Under the pieces are notes generated by a model. It was not told the origin of the DNA and did no database searches. It was given only the letters and a program-made list of their open reading frames with translations. A DNA stretch of 64,000 nt from Romanomermis culicivorax (lineage: Eukaryota > Nematoda > Enoplea > Mermithida > Mermithidae): assembly GCA_963922205.1 (NCBI GenBank), contig CAWUHX010000004.1, positions 620,001-684,000 on the forward strand. Direction: 5' to 3'. A program made the position numbers and the translations under genes. Positions within the stretch are counted from its first letter, which is position 1. Every line of letters begins with the position of its first letter. This document shows positions 43,626-54,990 of this stretch, piece after piece.

Positions 43626-44794
43626 ATGTCCAACCCGTGATTTTATCATTTCACAGTAACTTCCGAGAAAATGCTACAACTTGTCCGCGAGGTTAAACAT
43701 GGCCGCTAGAACCGAATTCCGACAAAGTAATATCGACCCAACTAAAAATTCTACTAGATGATTCTATATTTTCATACAATGATTTCCCAAAGGCGACAAG
43801 ATTGGTACCTCTCGTCATGAACATTTTTTTATACAGGGTAAAACTGTAAAATTTTCACTCTGAAAAATGTTGAATTTTACTTCATAGAAACGATTACTGA
43901 AAATTATAACAATAAATTGCTATTTCTCTCAATTTTAGATGGAAATTATCAAATAATTTTGCATTTTAAAAATGTTTTCCAGTTTTTGTTGTAAAAATGA
44001 TTGAAAAACAGAAAATTGTAGCAGGAACTGGCTATCTCTTTCCAATTTTACTTCAAAACTAGGACAAATTTTTGGCGTTTTAGAGAAGTTTTCCAGCTTA
44101 ATGGAAAATATTGCAATAATTGGCGAATTTTTTCTTATTTTATTTTCAAATATATCAGGAAAAAAATGTTGCCAGGTTTTCTTAATACAAATGATGAAAA
44201 ATTGCACTAATAAATTGCGATTTTTATCAATTTTACGTCAAAATCTGGAAAAACCTTTCGCATCTCGAGAAAGTTTTCCTCGTTTTTCTGCAAAAAAACA
44301 TAAAAAAAAACAGAAATTATACACAAATAAACTACGATTTTTCCGAATTTTAGTTGAAAATTATGGAAAATTTTTCGCATTCTGAAAACATCTTTCAGCT
44401 TCCTTTATAAAAACGATTGAAAATTATGGCCAGAAATTCAAATTTCTCTCAATTTGACATACAAATTATAATAAAATTTTTACTTTTCAAAAATGTTTTC
44501 CTGTTTTTTGTGAAGATGAAGAAAAGACAGCAAATCATGGCAGGAAATCTCTACTTTTCTAGGTTCAACTTTAATTTAATGAGAAGAATTTTGCATTTTA
44601 AGAAAGTTTTCTTGGTGAAAAGGATAACAAAACTGGACCATTCGGTGAAAAATTCGGAGTACATTGATGCAATTGCAAACAAAATAACGGGATATATGCC
44701 AATTGGAATAACAACGTGTTTACGAACTAACTAAAAGAAAAAGTTCTGATTTAAAGAAAAAAAGACACCGAACGTTTTTCAATGTTCCAATATT
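43626..44794. repeat. Satellite-like repeats downstream of copy D
   Basis: After about 300 bp of unremarkable DNA, units begin near 44202, 44317 and 44424 (about 107-115 bp), sharing TTTTTATCAATTTTACGTCA, GGAAAATTTTTCGCAT and AACGATTGAAAATTAT-like words. It is the inverse of the array downstream of copy B. Confidence 0.6.
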
Positions 44795-45345
44795 TTAGGT
44801 GGATGGGTTTTCTTGGCAGGAAAGATAAATCCATTCATTGATCAAGTCCTGATGAGAACGGCAAGGCCAGTGGGCAATGATCGATAATCTTTTTCGCCTG
44901 CACAAACGTTTCACCGGCTCGAGTCCTAACAATGAATTGTACAGCACCTCAGGAATGAATAATTGACGTAAATAAGGCAAATTTTGAACTGCGTATGTTA
45001 AAGCGTCTTTGATTGGGGATAAGTCCCTCGTTGAACACTCGCCTATTAAGAAACATTAAAACATTAAATTAGAAACATTAAACCTATTAAGAAACATCGG
45101 AATAGGAATACGTGCATAGTAGGAAACGTTGCAGGTTAGGCGCTTTGATGGGCAATTTCCGGATTTGTTCGGCATTCAGGTTCAGGAAGTTGACGCAGAA
45201 ATAACGTAAATTTGGACATTGATCCAAAATGAGGTCGAACGATTCTGGGGAAGCAAATTTATTGTTGTATAAATTCATACCCTCCAAAGAAGAGTTGGAC
45301 CGCATCATTTTTAAAGCTGCAGCATGCTTTGCTGACCAACGCAGA
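44795..45345 (-). pseudogene. F-box/LRR copy D, exon 2 (disrupted)
   Basis: The acceptor is a T run ending CAG (reverse complement of 45346-45352). The start (MMRSNSSLEGMNLY, DLILDQCPNLRYFCVNFL) and the end (VKRLCRRKRLSIIAH, NEWIYLSCQENPST) match copies B and C. The middle (about 45043-45110) is replaced by tandem CCTATTAAGAAACAT and ACATTAAA words that shift the frame. Confidence 0.65.
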
Positions 45346-46206
45346 CTGAAAAAAATTTAAGAATTAAAAAACAGTTCAGCAACATAGACAGTGTGTTAGC
45401 ATACCTACTCAGAAAAAGGCATTGCAATCGATTGTTTGTTAAGATGTTTGTTAAGATATCAAGGACGAAATGTTTGCTAAGATATCAAGGACGAAATATT
45501 TTTTAGCACAAGGTTCAAAAGTCAAGGAAATGAACATTTTTCGACAGCTTACCACCTTCAACGATCGATTTAGATTAAGAAATAGCAGGATGCAGGTTTT
45601 TTAGCAGTTAAAAATATGCAAATTGTAGTAATGATGCACATGACAGGTGAATGACAGACAATACATCATAGTTCATGTTACTTTTGGGCAGATGGTCGTT
45701 TTTCAGTTTCAAGTAGCTAGTTCTTAGGCTTAAGGGTAATTTATGCTTGTCTTTTTCGAGGGAACAGAACGGAACGCCAGCAGTTTGAAAAGTTCAGCTT
45801 AAAAATGCACCTCGCAAATCGCAAAGGATGACTACAATTTTCTAGAAAGTGACCAAGGGTAACCTCCAACCGAACGAAAATTTCGCTTCGGTTCAGTGAT
45901 GTTGTGTTCATTGAATTCTGCTTCGTTTTGTTGGAAAAGTCAAGAAAAGTCACCCTTTAGGCTTCTTCCTGCTCATTTATGTTAATTTTATCACAAAGTC
46001 ACGCATTTTTTGTTTCATGGGTTGAAATTGGTCACCCTTCAGCAGCATTTCACGCTCTCAGGAATCGTTTTTGCTGATACAGCATAGATGAAAAATGATC
46101 ACCATGATTTTCTGAACAAGACGAAAGACAAATTTATTCTTTCGGCCCTTCATCACGAAACAAAAATTTAGCCAATATCAATATAATTAGCAGAATTGGA
46201 ACTTAC

Positions 46207-47336
46207 AATTTTAATTTCCTTAATTCGCTGATCTTTTCAATATCATCGGAGTAAAAGTTGTTACGATTTATCGAAAAGTGCTTTAAATTAACCATTTTTG
46301 ACAGTTCGTTGTAAATAAACGACATCTGGCTCCGGCGAATACACTAGTCTGAAAATTTTCATTTGATTGTAAAGGGGAAACTTGTCGAAAATAATGCGAT
46401 AAAACGCCAAATTTTCGTGGTATGATCTCAAAGAAAATTCTTTCAACAGGGGACTACGGGATAGTAGGAAAGCAACGAATTTTGCGTGACTTTCCGAGTC
46501 TATACAGTAAACCTCAATATTTTGCAAAGAAACGAAATACAAATCTTTGATAATTCTGTGATAAGGTAAATCCGAATCTCCAGTGGAAATATGTAGAGAC
46601 AAACTTTTCAATTTTGGCAACCTCATCAACTTTTCGACCAGCTGAAGATTATTGTGTGATACTGTAGTAATGTCCAAACTTTCTAAATTCAAATTAACAT
46701 CCAGCAATGCATACAATTGTTCATAATATGCACTGTCCATTGATCTATATAATTCCAGTCCAAAATGAGTCAAATTTCGACATGATGATAAATCAATCCA
46801 TGAATCGTAACGCTGAACAACTTTTAATTTCGTCAAGGCGGAATGGCCAATAACAACTTTATTAATTTTCTCTCGTAGTTCATTAGATATTTCATGTACG
46901 ATAGCAACACCAAGTTGCTTCAAATTGGGAGCATTTTCCACAAAACTCAATGCACATTCCCTAATGTTTCGATAAAATTCCAATCAATTTCTAAACACGT
47001 CAGTTTTTCTAAACTAGGAAGAAGGATAACGAAATTTTTCTTGAAATTCCCTAGTATAAATGGATGAGGTGAACGCGAATCCCATCTTTTCGTGAGCATG
47101 AAAGACAAGACCTTGTGCAAATTTTTTAAACGAAGCAGGCCGGAACAATATGCACGAATTTTTGCCATAATTTTTGTCCAGGAAACACTGAACATTCGAT
47201 CGAAATCAAAGCATTTTAACCGATGCAATTCCCATTCGACGCAACTTTTGAAATTTGGATTTATTCGCTCTGCTATGCATAATTCTTCGAAGTCGAAATA
47301 CTTTAAGACTTCCGTAATAATGACGACGTCCTCCAC
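46207..47336 (-). pseudogene. F-box/LRR copy D, exon 1 (frameshifted)
   Basis: Starts MEDVVIITEVLKYFDFEELC, so the F-box is intact. Against copy A it lacks 4 bp near 46965 (after NFIE) and 8 bp near 46315 (after YSPEPD), each causing a frameshift. The LRR part is otherwise well conserved, and the GTAAGT donor (reverse complement of 46201-46206) remains. It is a recent pseudogene or has two assembly errors. Confidence 0.7.
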
Positions 47337-47369
47337 ATGAATAAAGTGATCGATTCAGATTCTAAATAT

Positions 47370-47690
47370 CTGAACAAAAGAAGCAACTTTTTCTCCAGAT
47401 GATGATGATGCAGAAACCAGATAAAAATCAAAAAGCTAAAATTCGTGAAAAAAGTAAATAAGAAACAATCGGGTTAAAAATGAGCATAAAAAATTTATTT
47501 AAATTGAAAGAGAAAAAAATGAAGAATCAATAAAGGTAATGGAGCAAAAAACAAAAAAAAAAATAGAAAATAAAAATGAATATAAATAATTAGGAAATGA
47601 GAAGAAAAAATAGGCTGGAAACGAAAAGAAAAAATGAAGTATGAAAATAAATAAGAAATGAGAAGGAAAAAATAGATAATTTGGGTTACA
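47370..47690. repeat. A-rich low-complexity tract upstream of copy D
   Basis: Equivalent to 2430-2750 beside copy A and closely similar to it. It is cut off at 47690 by the G-rich dispersed repeat. Confidence 0.6.
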
Positions 47691-48230
47691 CATAGGGGGG
47701 GGGGGGTAAACCCCCATACCTTGGACCCTGGCCACCCCTCTGGCCAAAAAAATCGTCAAAACACCCCCCTGAACTTTTTTCATTCATGATTTTTGTGCAT
47801 ATTTTGTATGAAAACAGGCTTATTGAACTTTTTTTGTTTTTTTGCCCACCCCCCCCCTACCCCCTAGGAAAATAGTCCATGGACCCTCCCCTGGAAAATT
47901 CTTGCCATGCATGTCTGTATTCAACCGGTAGTATCTATCAATTTCTCAAACTGATGATGTTTCAATCACCGTTTTTTTCCTCAAATGAGGTGTTTTAGGA
48001 AAAATTTGGGAAAGAGCAAAAAGATTTTGAGTATGGCTCTCATTGTGGAAAAAATTTTGGCGAATTCAAAACTGAAAAAATGCGTTTTGGTGGACATAAA
48101 AAGGACAAAATCTCAAAATTTTTTGGCGCCTCACGCTGCTTGTAGGTATAATTACACATGCACGTCAGGGGAGGTAAATCCGCCTACCTGAGAACCTGAG
48201 CACCTCTATCTGGCCTGAAAAAATCACTTT
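47691..48230. repeat. Uninterrupted copy of the GGGTTACACATAGGGGG repeat
   Basis: Matches 4640-4778 continued by 6267-6660, thus showing the pre-insertion form of the hAT target. Contains GGGGGGGGGGGGTAAACCCCC and a GGCGCC dyad at 48124. Non-coding. Confidence 0.7.
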
Positions 48231-49640
48231 TCTGATCGAACTAAGCAGGTTTATAAATTTTAGCATGAGCAACTAAAAATGTATCTGTGCAGCCAAAGTT
48301 TTTCCTCAGGTTGCATATGGCAACCTGGCTTTTTAAAAAAATGACTCTGATGATTGATTTGAATATATAATGACTGATCTAATATGTGGGCTGTCTTTTG
48401 TACTCTGGACCATTTTGTATGTAAAGTACAAAAAAACACTGCCTGCATGCAGGGATTTTTTTCCATGCAGTGCGAATTTTTTCGGGTCATGCAGAAAACG
48501 GAAACTTTTTAATGCTTTTAGTGATTTTTAATGTGGGTGCGGAAATTTTTTTGACCAATTTCCGCATTTAATCTCAAAATGCCGAACAAGCAGTGCAGAA
48601 AAACCCTATCGGCATGAGGTTGGACCAGTTGTGCAGGGTATAAACCCAACATTTTGAGGTGGTGTCCCTAAATTCTGAAATATTTAGGGTGTCACAAAAG
48701 TCTCAGAAAATTATGAAAAAGGCTGAAAATTTCAAAAATATATGGAAAAAAGCCAAAATAGCCACTTTTTATCAAATTTTTCGAGTTGCCGAACGTCCCA
48801 ACATTTGTGTGTAGAGTTTCGTGACATTGGGGACTACCTCAATGACATGTATGAGCTTCAAGAGAGAAAATTTAAGAAAAAACTCAATTTTACAAAATAA
48901 GACAATGTAACTGATTGAAACTGTTGAGGGTTAATTAGCAAATGGGAGCAGATATATCTACTTCTACTAAACGGCCATTAAGATGTGCATATAATACTGG
49001 CTTTGTCAGATAGAAAATAATTATTCCCAAAATTTTCTATACAGGCAGGGTCGAAATGTGCAACTTGGGGAAATTAGTTTTCTTGTATTACATTTGATTT
49101 GCTCCAGTTTTCGACTTTTAAAATTCGTTTTCTCCGATTTTTGGAATTTCGATATTCTAGAATGCAATGAAACGATTTCAATAAATTTTCAGTTGGGCAG
49201 ACTACAATTCGAAAACTAGACAATCAAGCAGGAATTTGGATTTTTCGACCAGCAAGAATTTCTCCTTGAACTGAAAATCTTTTTATCAAACAAAAGTCGA
49301 TTTTTTTTAAGATGGCAAAAAGATATAAGATCAAACTATTATTTATCCATAATATCTTGATCATTAAAAGATTCATATGGACATTAGCTAGAATGACATT
49401 TTTTAATTGCGCACTAGAAAATATATAATTTTTTTAATGAATTAAAATCTACTTTATTTCATTATCCTTCATTATCACGAATCTTCATTAAATATAAAGA
49501 TATAATATGCAAGCATGATCGCCAAATAAACATGAAATAATACGTTCAGGATGATAAAAACTATCAAAAATTGAATGGTAAGTGAAGGTAGACATGCTGA
49601 AAGTTGCACCTGAGCTCAGTAATAAATAATAATGATTTGG
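48231..49640. other. Old repeats, no gene
   Basis: Includes a solo CAGTG-MITE end (about 48390-48442) and a segment (48600-48840) sharing ACCAGTTG ... TATAAACCCAACATTTTG order with 60430-60640 and 51900-52060. No gene recognised. Confidence 0.4.
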
Positions 49641-50045
49641 ATCTTTTAAAATGCCCCAAAATGCATCTTTTCAATATGGAATGAAAACCTAAAATTTTTC
49701 TTCCACATTTGTGGAAAAACCTCAAAAAAATTTTTCCACACTCCAGATTTTTTCACATTATACATACCTGTACTTGGGGAAGGGGTTGGGGGAAACCCCC
49801 CCAACTTGGCCAACCATATACCCAACATCACCCACCCCCCCCAGTTCGGAAAAATTAAAAAACTTGCAAACAAGTGTATGCTTTTTGGCCTTTTTTGGGA
49901 AAAATTTCGACTTTTTTCGGAAACACAAAAAGTAAGAATTTCAGTTTTAAATCTTCTGAAATTCTTACTTTTTGTGTCTGTAAGAATTTTCTGTACAGAA
50001 ACATGGTTCAACAGTTGTATAACTGATATAACGTCCTGTTTCCCT
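49641..50045. repeat. ACCTGTACTTGGGG repeat with 22-bp palindrome
   Basis: A full copy of the G/C-tract family. The arms 49923-49944 and 49956-49977 are perfect reverse complements (ACACAAAAAGTAAGAATTTC...) around 11 bp. A second partial copy starts at about 50627. Confidence 0.7.
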
Positions 50046-50625
50046 ATGTTCAGTCCCATACAAAATTATGGAAAAAATTATTAATAATAAAAGTTTAAGT
50101 TTCCTTCATCAGCATAACCTTTTAGCATATCAATAGTTTGGTTTCCTAAAACATAGATCCTGCGAACTACAGTTACTCAAGTGTAAAAACTCATGGCTAA
50201 ATCAGGTGGACAAAGGACACTCCTTAAGACATGGTGTACATTGACTTTGCCAAGGCCTTTAACTCAGTTTCCCATTCTAAGCTCCTTCTCAAACTTTCTA
50301 AGTATGGTCTTTCTAGTCCCCTTTTAGGCTAGATATCAAATTTTCTTAAGAATAGATTTCAAAGGGTCAAAATTGGAAACTCCCTATCATCTCAGCTCAA
50401 AATGTCTAGTGGTGTGCCCCAAGGTAGTGTATTAGGTCCAACTTTGTTTCTTTTGTACATAAATGACATTATTTACAATATCAAAAGTGAAATTTTTCTT
50501 TTTGCAGATGATCTAAAAATTTTCAATGTCTCAACAAATTTTATTATTCTTCAACAAGATCTTGATACTCTTTCAAATTGGTCTGCCATCTGGCAATTAT
50601 TGACAATATCAAAAGTGATGTACAA
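50046..50625 (+). pseudogene. LINE (non-LTR) reverse transcriptase fragment
   Basis: With frameshifts, the plus strand reads MVYIDFAKAFNSVSHSKLL, then FLKNRFQRVKIGNSLSSQL, SSGVPQGSVLGPTLFLLYIN and FLFADDLKIFN. These are RT motifs of Jockey/CR1-type LINEs, including the catalytic ADD. Stops at about 50195 and 50329. The ends are missing on both sides. Confidence 0.75.
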
Positions 50626-53113
50626 CATAATCCACAAAAAAATTTTTCCACACTTCAGATTTTTTCCACATTATACATACCTGTACTTGGGGAGGGGTTG
50701 GGGGAGACCCCCCCAACTTGGCCAACCATATACCCTATATCAGATATTCATGAATAGAAGTTCTAAAATCGCAGTCTAGAATGATGTCTTCAATTTCCAT
50801 CCTCAATAAACGCAAAAGTTCGGGTTGCAAACGTTTAAAAAATTCCAAGCATCGAGAGGGAAAATTGAGAGAATTTATGAAAAATCTCAATTTTGGGCGA
50901 CATAATGGTCTGTTAGCAATTAGAAAATGAAACGAGCTAATTAATGGAAACTGTTGAGCATTAATTAGTAAGTCGAAGTAGATATGCTAACGGCCGCGTC
51001 TGATACAAACTAGTTAAGATTATACCCATACCTGTAAGACCTACGACCAGTTGGGGAAGGGGGTAAATCCGAATTTGGGGGGGGGGGTGGAAAAAAGACG
51101 AAATTTTTCCCAAAAAACATAAGGTAAAGTGGGGTAACTGTGGCTAATTTCACTTGAAACATCGCCGAATTTTTTCTCTGTAAGATATGCAGATACAACT
51201 TGGCACACTAATGTCTAAGTGATCAGTGCATGTTACTGTGGAAGGAAATCGAAATCCAAATAAAATTGAAAAATTTGTGGGTTAATTTTTTAGTAACTCA
51301 TTTTAAATATGGAGTCCAGTTTGAATTCATGATCATAATGGAGGTAATTTTCATAAATTTCAAGTTTAATTTGAATTTTTCACACTTATGAAAGTATGGA
51401 CATATTTTTTAACTTGTAAAATGATACATTTTCTCCAACGTTGTACGTTTATTGAAAAAGCTATCCTTGAATTGATTTTCCAGTGTTTAGAGTGTCAAAA
51501 TCTAGAAGAAAAATTTCGTTGTGTAGCATAGGAAAGATATAGGAAACAACAGAACAATAAGAACAGCAGCTGCATTTTCAAACCCTATACTTTTGAGTCA
51601 GGAGGAAATGAACTCAAGTGCTATCTTGGAAGAAAATTTGTGTAAAAATTAACAAAATATCATGTTTCTTGGATAATATTTTCTTTGCCTAAAAAGAAAA
51701 GTCGGCCGAACTTTGCATACATATGTAGAAAAAAGCCTGTAACTGAAAACGCTGCTGGTTGGAAATTTGGAAGGGTAATTTTTTTAACACATATCAACTG
51801 ATTGAGTATCTATATAATTTAAATTATACATTACTGTGTGTTACAATATTCTTCAATCAAAAATTTTTGGCTCCCAAAATTTCATTTGGCCCCTAAAAAT
51901 TTAGGCTTAGAGATTTGGCCCCTGGTTTTCAAACCAGAAAAAAATTTTAATTGGGGGACATCCCAAGTCCGAACTTCCAACATTTGTGTATAAGGTTCTA
52001 CCAAGTTGGCGGCTACCTCAAAAACAGGTTTGAGCCGCCAGAGAGAAATTGAATGAGAAATCTCAATTTTCAGGGAAATACTGACTACTAATGATTACAA
52101 AAAAAGACAACATAAATCAATTGATAGAAACTGTTGATGGTTGATTCGGAAATGGAAGTAGACATGATCATTTTTGCATCTTGGGAAAACATTTTGGCTG
52201 CTCGCTCTTAGATTAAAAAATTTGCTTAACTTCATCAGAAATGCTAAAGCTAGTTTTCTCGAATTTCATTCTATTCACATCAGTTTTAAGCTTTCAAAAC
52301 CCAATTCTCTCAGTTTTGGAGATAAAAAATAAAGTAAGCAATCCGGTGCGTAGCTCGACGACAGTTCTTTTGGGATTCGGATATTCTGGAACACTCGAAA
52401 ATGATTCCACACAAAAGTAACAATTTGTGCAAAGATCCCTGAAAAATGTTTCTTCTAAAAAAGAAATGAGAACTGAAATAAGAGTATAACATAATAAAGG
52501 AAACGATGGATAATATAAAATGGAAAAAAATGTATGGGGAAAAATGGGGAGTACCGGCATTTGCAATATTTTACATTTTCATTTTGTGTTGAAAATGATG
52601 CCTTATGTACATGCAGCACATTCATGAGTCAAGTTTGTGAATTAAAAATTCGTATTTCAATAACCCTTCAGTAATAATATTATATTTTAAATGGCTAAAA
52701 ATTCGTGTCACAAGTTACAGTATCCATCAAAATGCACATCATCAACCAAATCATTAGCTTAACCAATTAAAACCTGCAAGAAAAAATTCGAGTAGACACA
52801 AAATTTTACGCCGAAAACAGAAGTATACTTAGTACATTATGCCTTGTGTTGATATTTTAAATCAATAGGTAAATACACACACAGAGCATAAAAAATGTAG
52901 GGGTTCCAGTGCAATTCTTTCTTTCAAAATGTTTAACATTTCCACATGAAACTGATAAATTTCCATGTAAATTCTCATGAAACAACAATCTTTGACTTGC
53001 TGCAATTGTGCATTAAAAAATAAAATATGAAACCATAAAACTGGATTTGTTTATCATTTATCAATTCATAAGAAGCATTACTGGCTTAATTTAAAATTCG
53101 CTTCCTTCTACAG
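50626..53113. other. Old repeats and intergenic DNA
   Basis: 50627-50735 and 51027-51110 are G/C-tract repeats; 51880-52060 is related to 48600-48840 and 60430-60640. The rest is AT-rich without recognisable genes. Confidence 0.4.
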
Positions 53114-53892
53114 GTAGCCCACCAGCATCAACTTTCAGTGATGACTCTAACCTGGCTTTATCAGTCTTTGGTGCCTACAAAAGTCTGATCGAAAACTCGA
53201 CTTTCATTCCCTCAAAATCAGCATTGGTATCAGAGGATTTATTGAAGCAAGTAAATTCAAATCTGATTGAAACGAAAAATATCATGAAAGAAATTTTGGA
53301 GTACACTAAAATATCTGCAGAAAATACAAAAGCTTTGTCGGAAAATTTTGAACGAGTCTAGTAGAGAAATGATTCAAATTAATACGAAAATTTTGAATAT
53401 TTTCAACGAGATGAGAAACACGCTCACAATTCCCTGTACAACAACCAATAATCACAACAGTCCTCCAATAGCGGCCAACTCTCTAACAGACGCTCTGGCC
53501 GACTTTTACCATAATGAAGATGACTATTATCCCATTTATATGCCAATTACTCAACCTCCACCTGCTTCAACCGTCTTTTGTTCGCCATCGGTACAGGTAC
53601 CTCAAACAATGACGATCCAAAATTTCCTTTCTCAAAGCGAAATTGGACTTATTAGACAAACAGCATTCATTTTGTACAAAAATGTTACAAAAGCTATATA
53701 CACCTCATGAATTAATGAACAATAATGTATGGGGTGTGCAAGGAAAAGAACCATTGTATTCAGCATATCAAAGAAACTGTTATGACTTGTTTTCCACCCC
53801 AAACAAACGAAAAATATGCTGACCTTTGGAGAACATGCCACAAAGCAGTTGATGCTTTCCTACGAAAATCGGGGAATAAAAGTGCTCAGTAA
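53114..53892 (+). pseudogene. BEN-domain gene remnant (terminal exon)
   Basis: An acceptor TTCCTTCTACAG ends at 53113. The reading frame has a coiled-coil-like stretch (SALVSEDLLKQVNSNLIETK, MKEILEYTKISAEN) and changes frame near 53350. It then has a Thr/Pro-rich linker and QSEIGLIRQTAFILYKNVTK. After another shift it gives LYTPHELMNNNVWGVQGKEP and HIKETVMTCFPP, then EKYADLWRTCHKAVDAFLRK and a TAA. The last part fits a BEN domain, a DNA- or chromatin-binding module. At least three frameshifts are needed, so it is probably a pseudogene. The upstream exons are not found. Confidence 0.5.
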
Positions 53893-54659
53893 ATTTTTTG
53901 TGCATAATGTACAGTAATCTTTTGTTTTTCATTCCATGTATAAATAATTCTCTTCATGAGAGAGAAATTGTATCGCACCAAAATAAAAATAGTAATTTGT
54001 GAGGGAAAAAATGGTAAAACTGAAGAACTTGTAGTGATTTGGTCTTGAATTCATGTTCACATTCAGTACACTATGAAATATTCATGTGCAATCTCTTTAA
54101 TGAATTATTTCTCGTTTAAATTTTTCCACACTTAGTAATGGTCACACTTGTTCACCACACTTTCATGATCACACTTGTTCACCACACTTTCATGACTTTC
54201 ATGATGAATAATTTTCGGATATTTCAGCCGGACATGGAGAAAATCGTGATCAATATTATTTCCATTATCATGATGCATGAATATAAATAATGTGCATATA
54301 CAGTATGCTTAGCCAAATGTTGGGAATAATAGACTTTGCATCCTGTGACTGAAAGAACAGGCGCAAATATCTTTAGCACACATACTAGAAAGAAAAAAAT
54401 GACATATCCAGTATCTTTGTGCATTTGCTGAAAAAAATTCTGGACGCGAATTTTTGAGGGTTAGTTTCGCCGGGTAGTGTACCTGCAGAAAAACACCCTG
54501 AATATCTGATAATTTATATGAATAATTTGCTAGAAAGATTGATGATCAAAAATTTATAGAAAAATTTACTTGAGTGAATGCTTGAATTATTCACTATTTA
54601 TTTTGAAATGATCGACGCAGTAGGGTCACAGCCAAACTGCCATCTAAAATAAAACAATA
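53893..54659. other. Intergenic with a solo MITE end
   Basis: 54443-54480 (GGGTTAGTTTCGCCGGGTAGTG) is a single right end of the mariner-like MITE found at 29654-30094. A short direct repeat CACACTTGTTCACCACACTTTCATGA lies near 54150-54195. No gene. Confidence 0.5.
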
Positions 54660-54990
54660 AGAACTTATTAGCCGAATTTTTTGTCAATTTTACGTCAAAA
54701 TTTTTTTCTGCCAATTTTACGTCAAAATCTGGAAAAACTTTTGCATCTTGAGGAAATTTTCGTGGTTTTTTTGTGTAAAAAAGATTAAAAAACAGAAAAT
54801 TCTACGCAAATAAATTACGATTTTTCTGAATTTAAGTTTCAAAATTATGGGAAATTTTTCGCAATTCGAAAAAATTTTTCAGGTTTTTCTTTATAGAAAC
54901 GATTGAAAATTAGGGCAATCAATTGCTATTTCTCTCAATTTGACATCAAAATTATCCCAAAATTGGTCGAAGCCAAAATGCCATCTAAAA
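54660..54990. repeat. Satellite-like repeat block away from any F-box copy
   Basis: Contains the same TCAATTTTACGTCAAAAT, GGAAATTTTTCGCA and AACGATTGAAAATTA words as the arrays behind copies B and D. Here there is no neighbouring F-box exon within about 2.3 kb. Confidence 0.6.
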
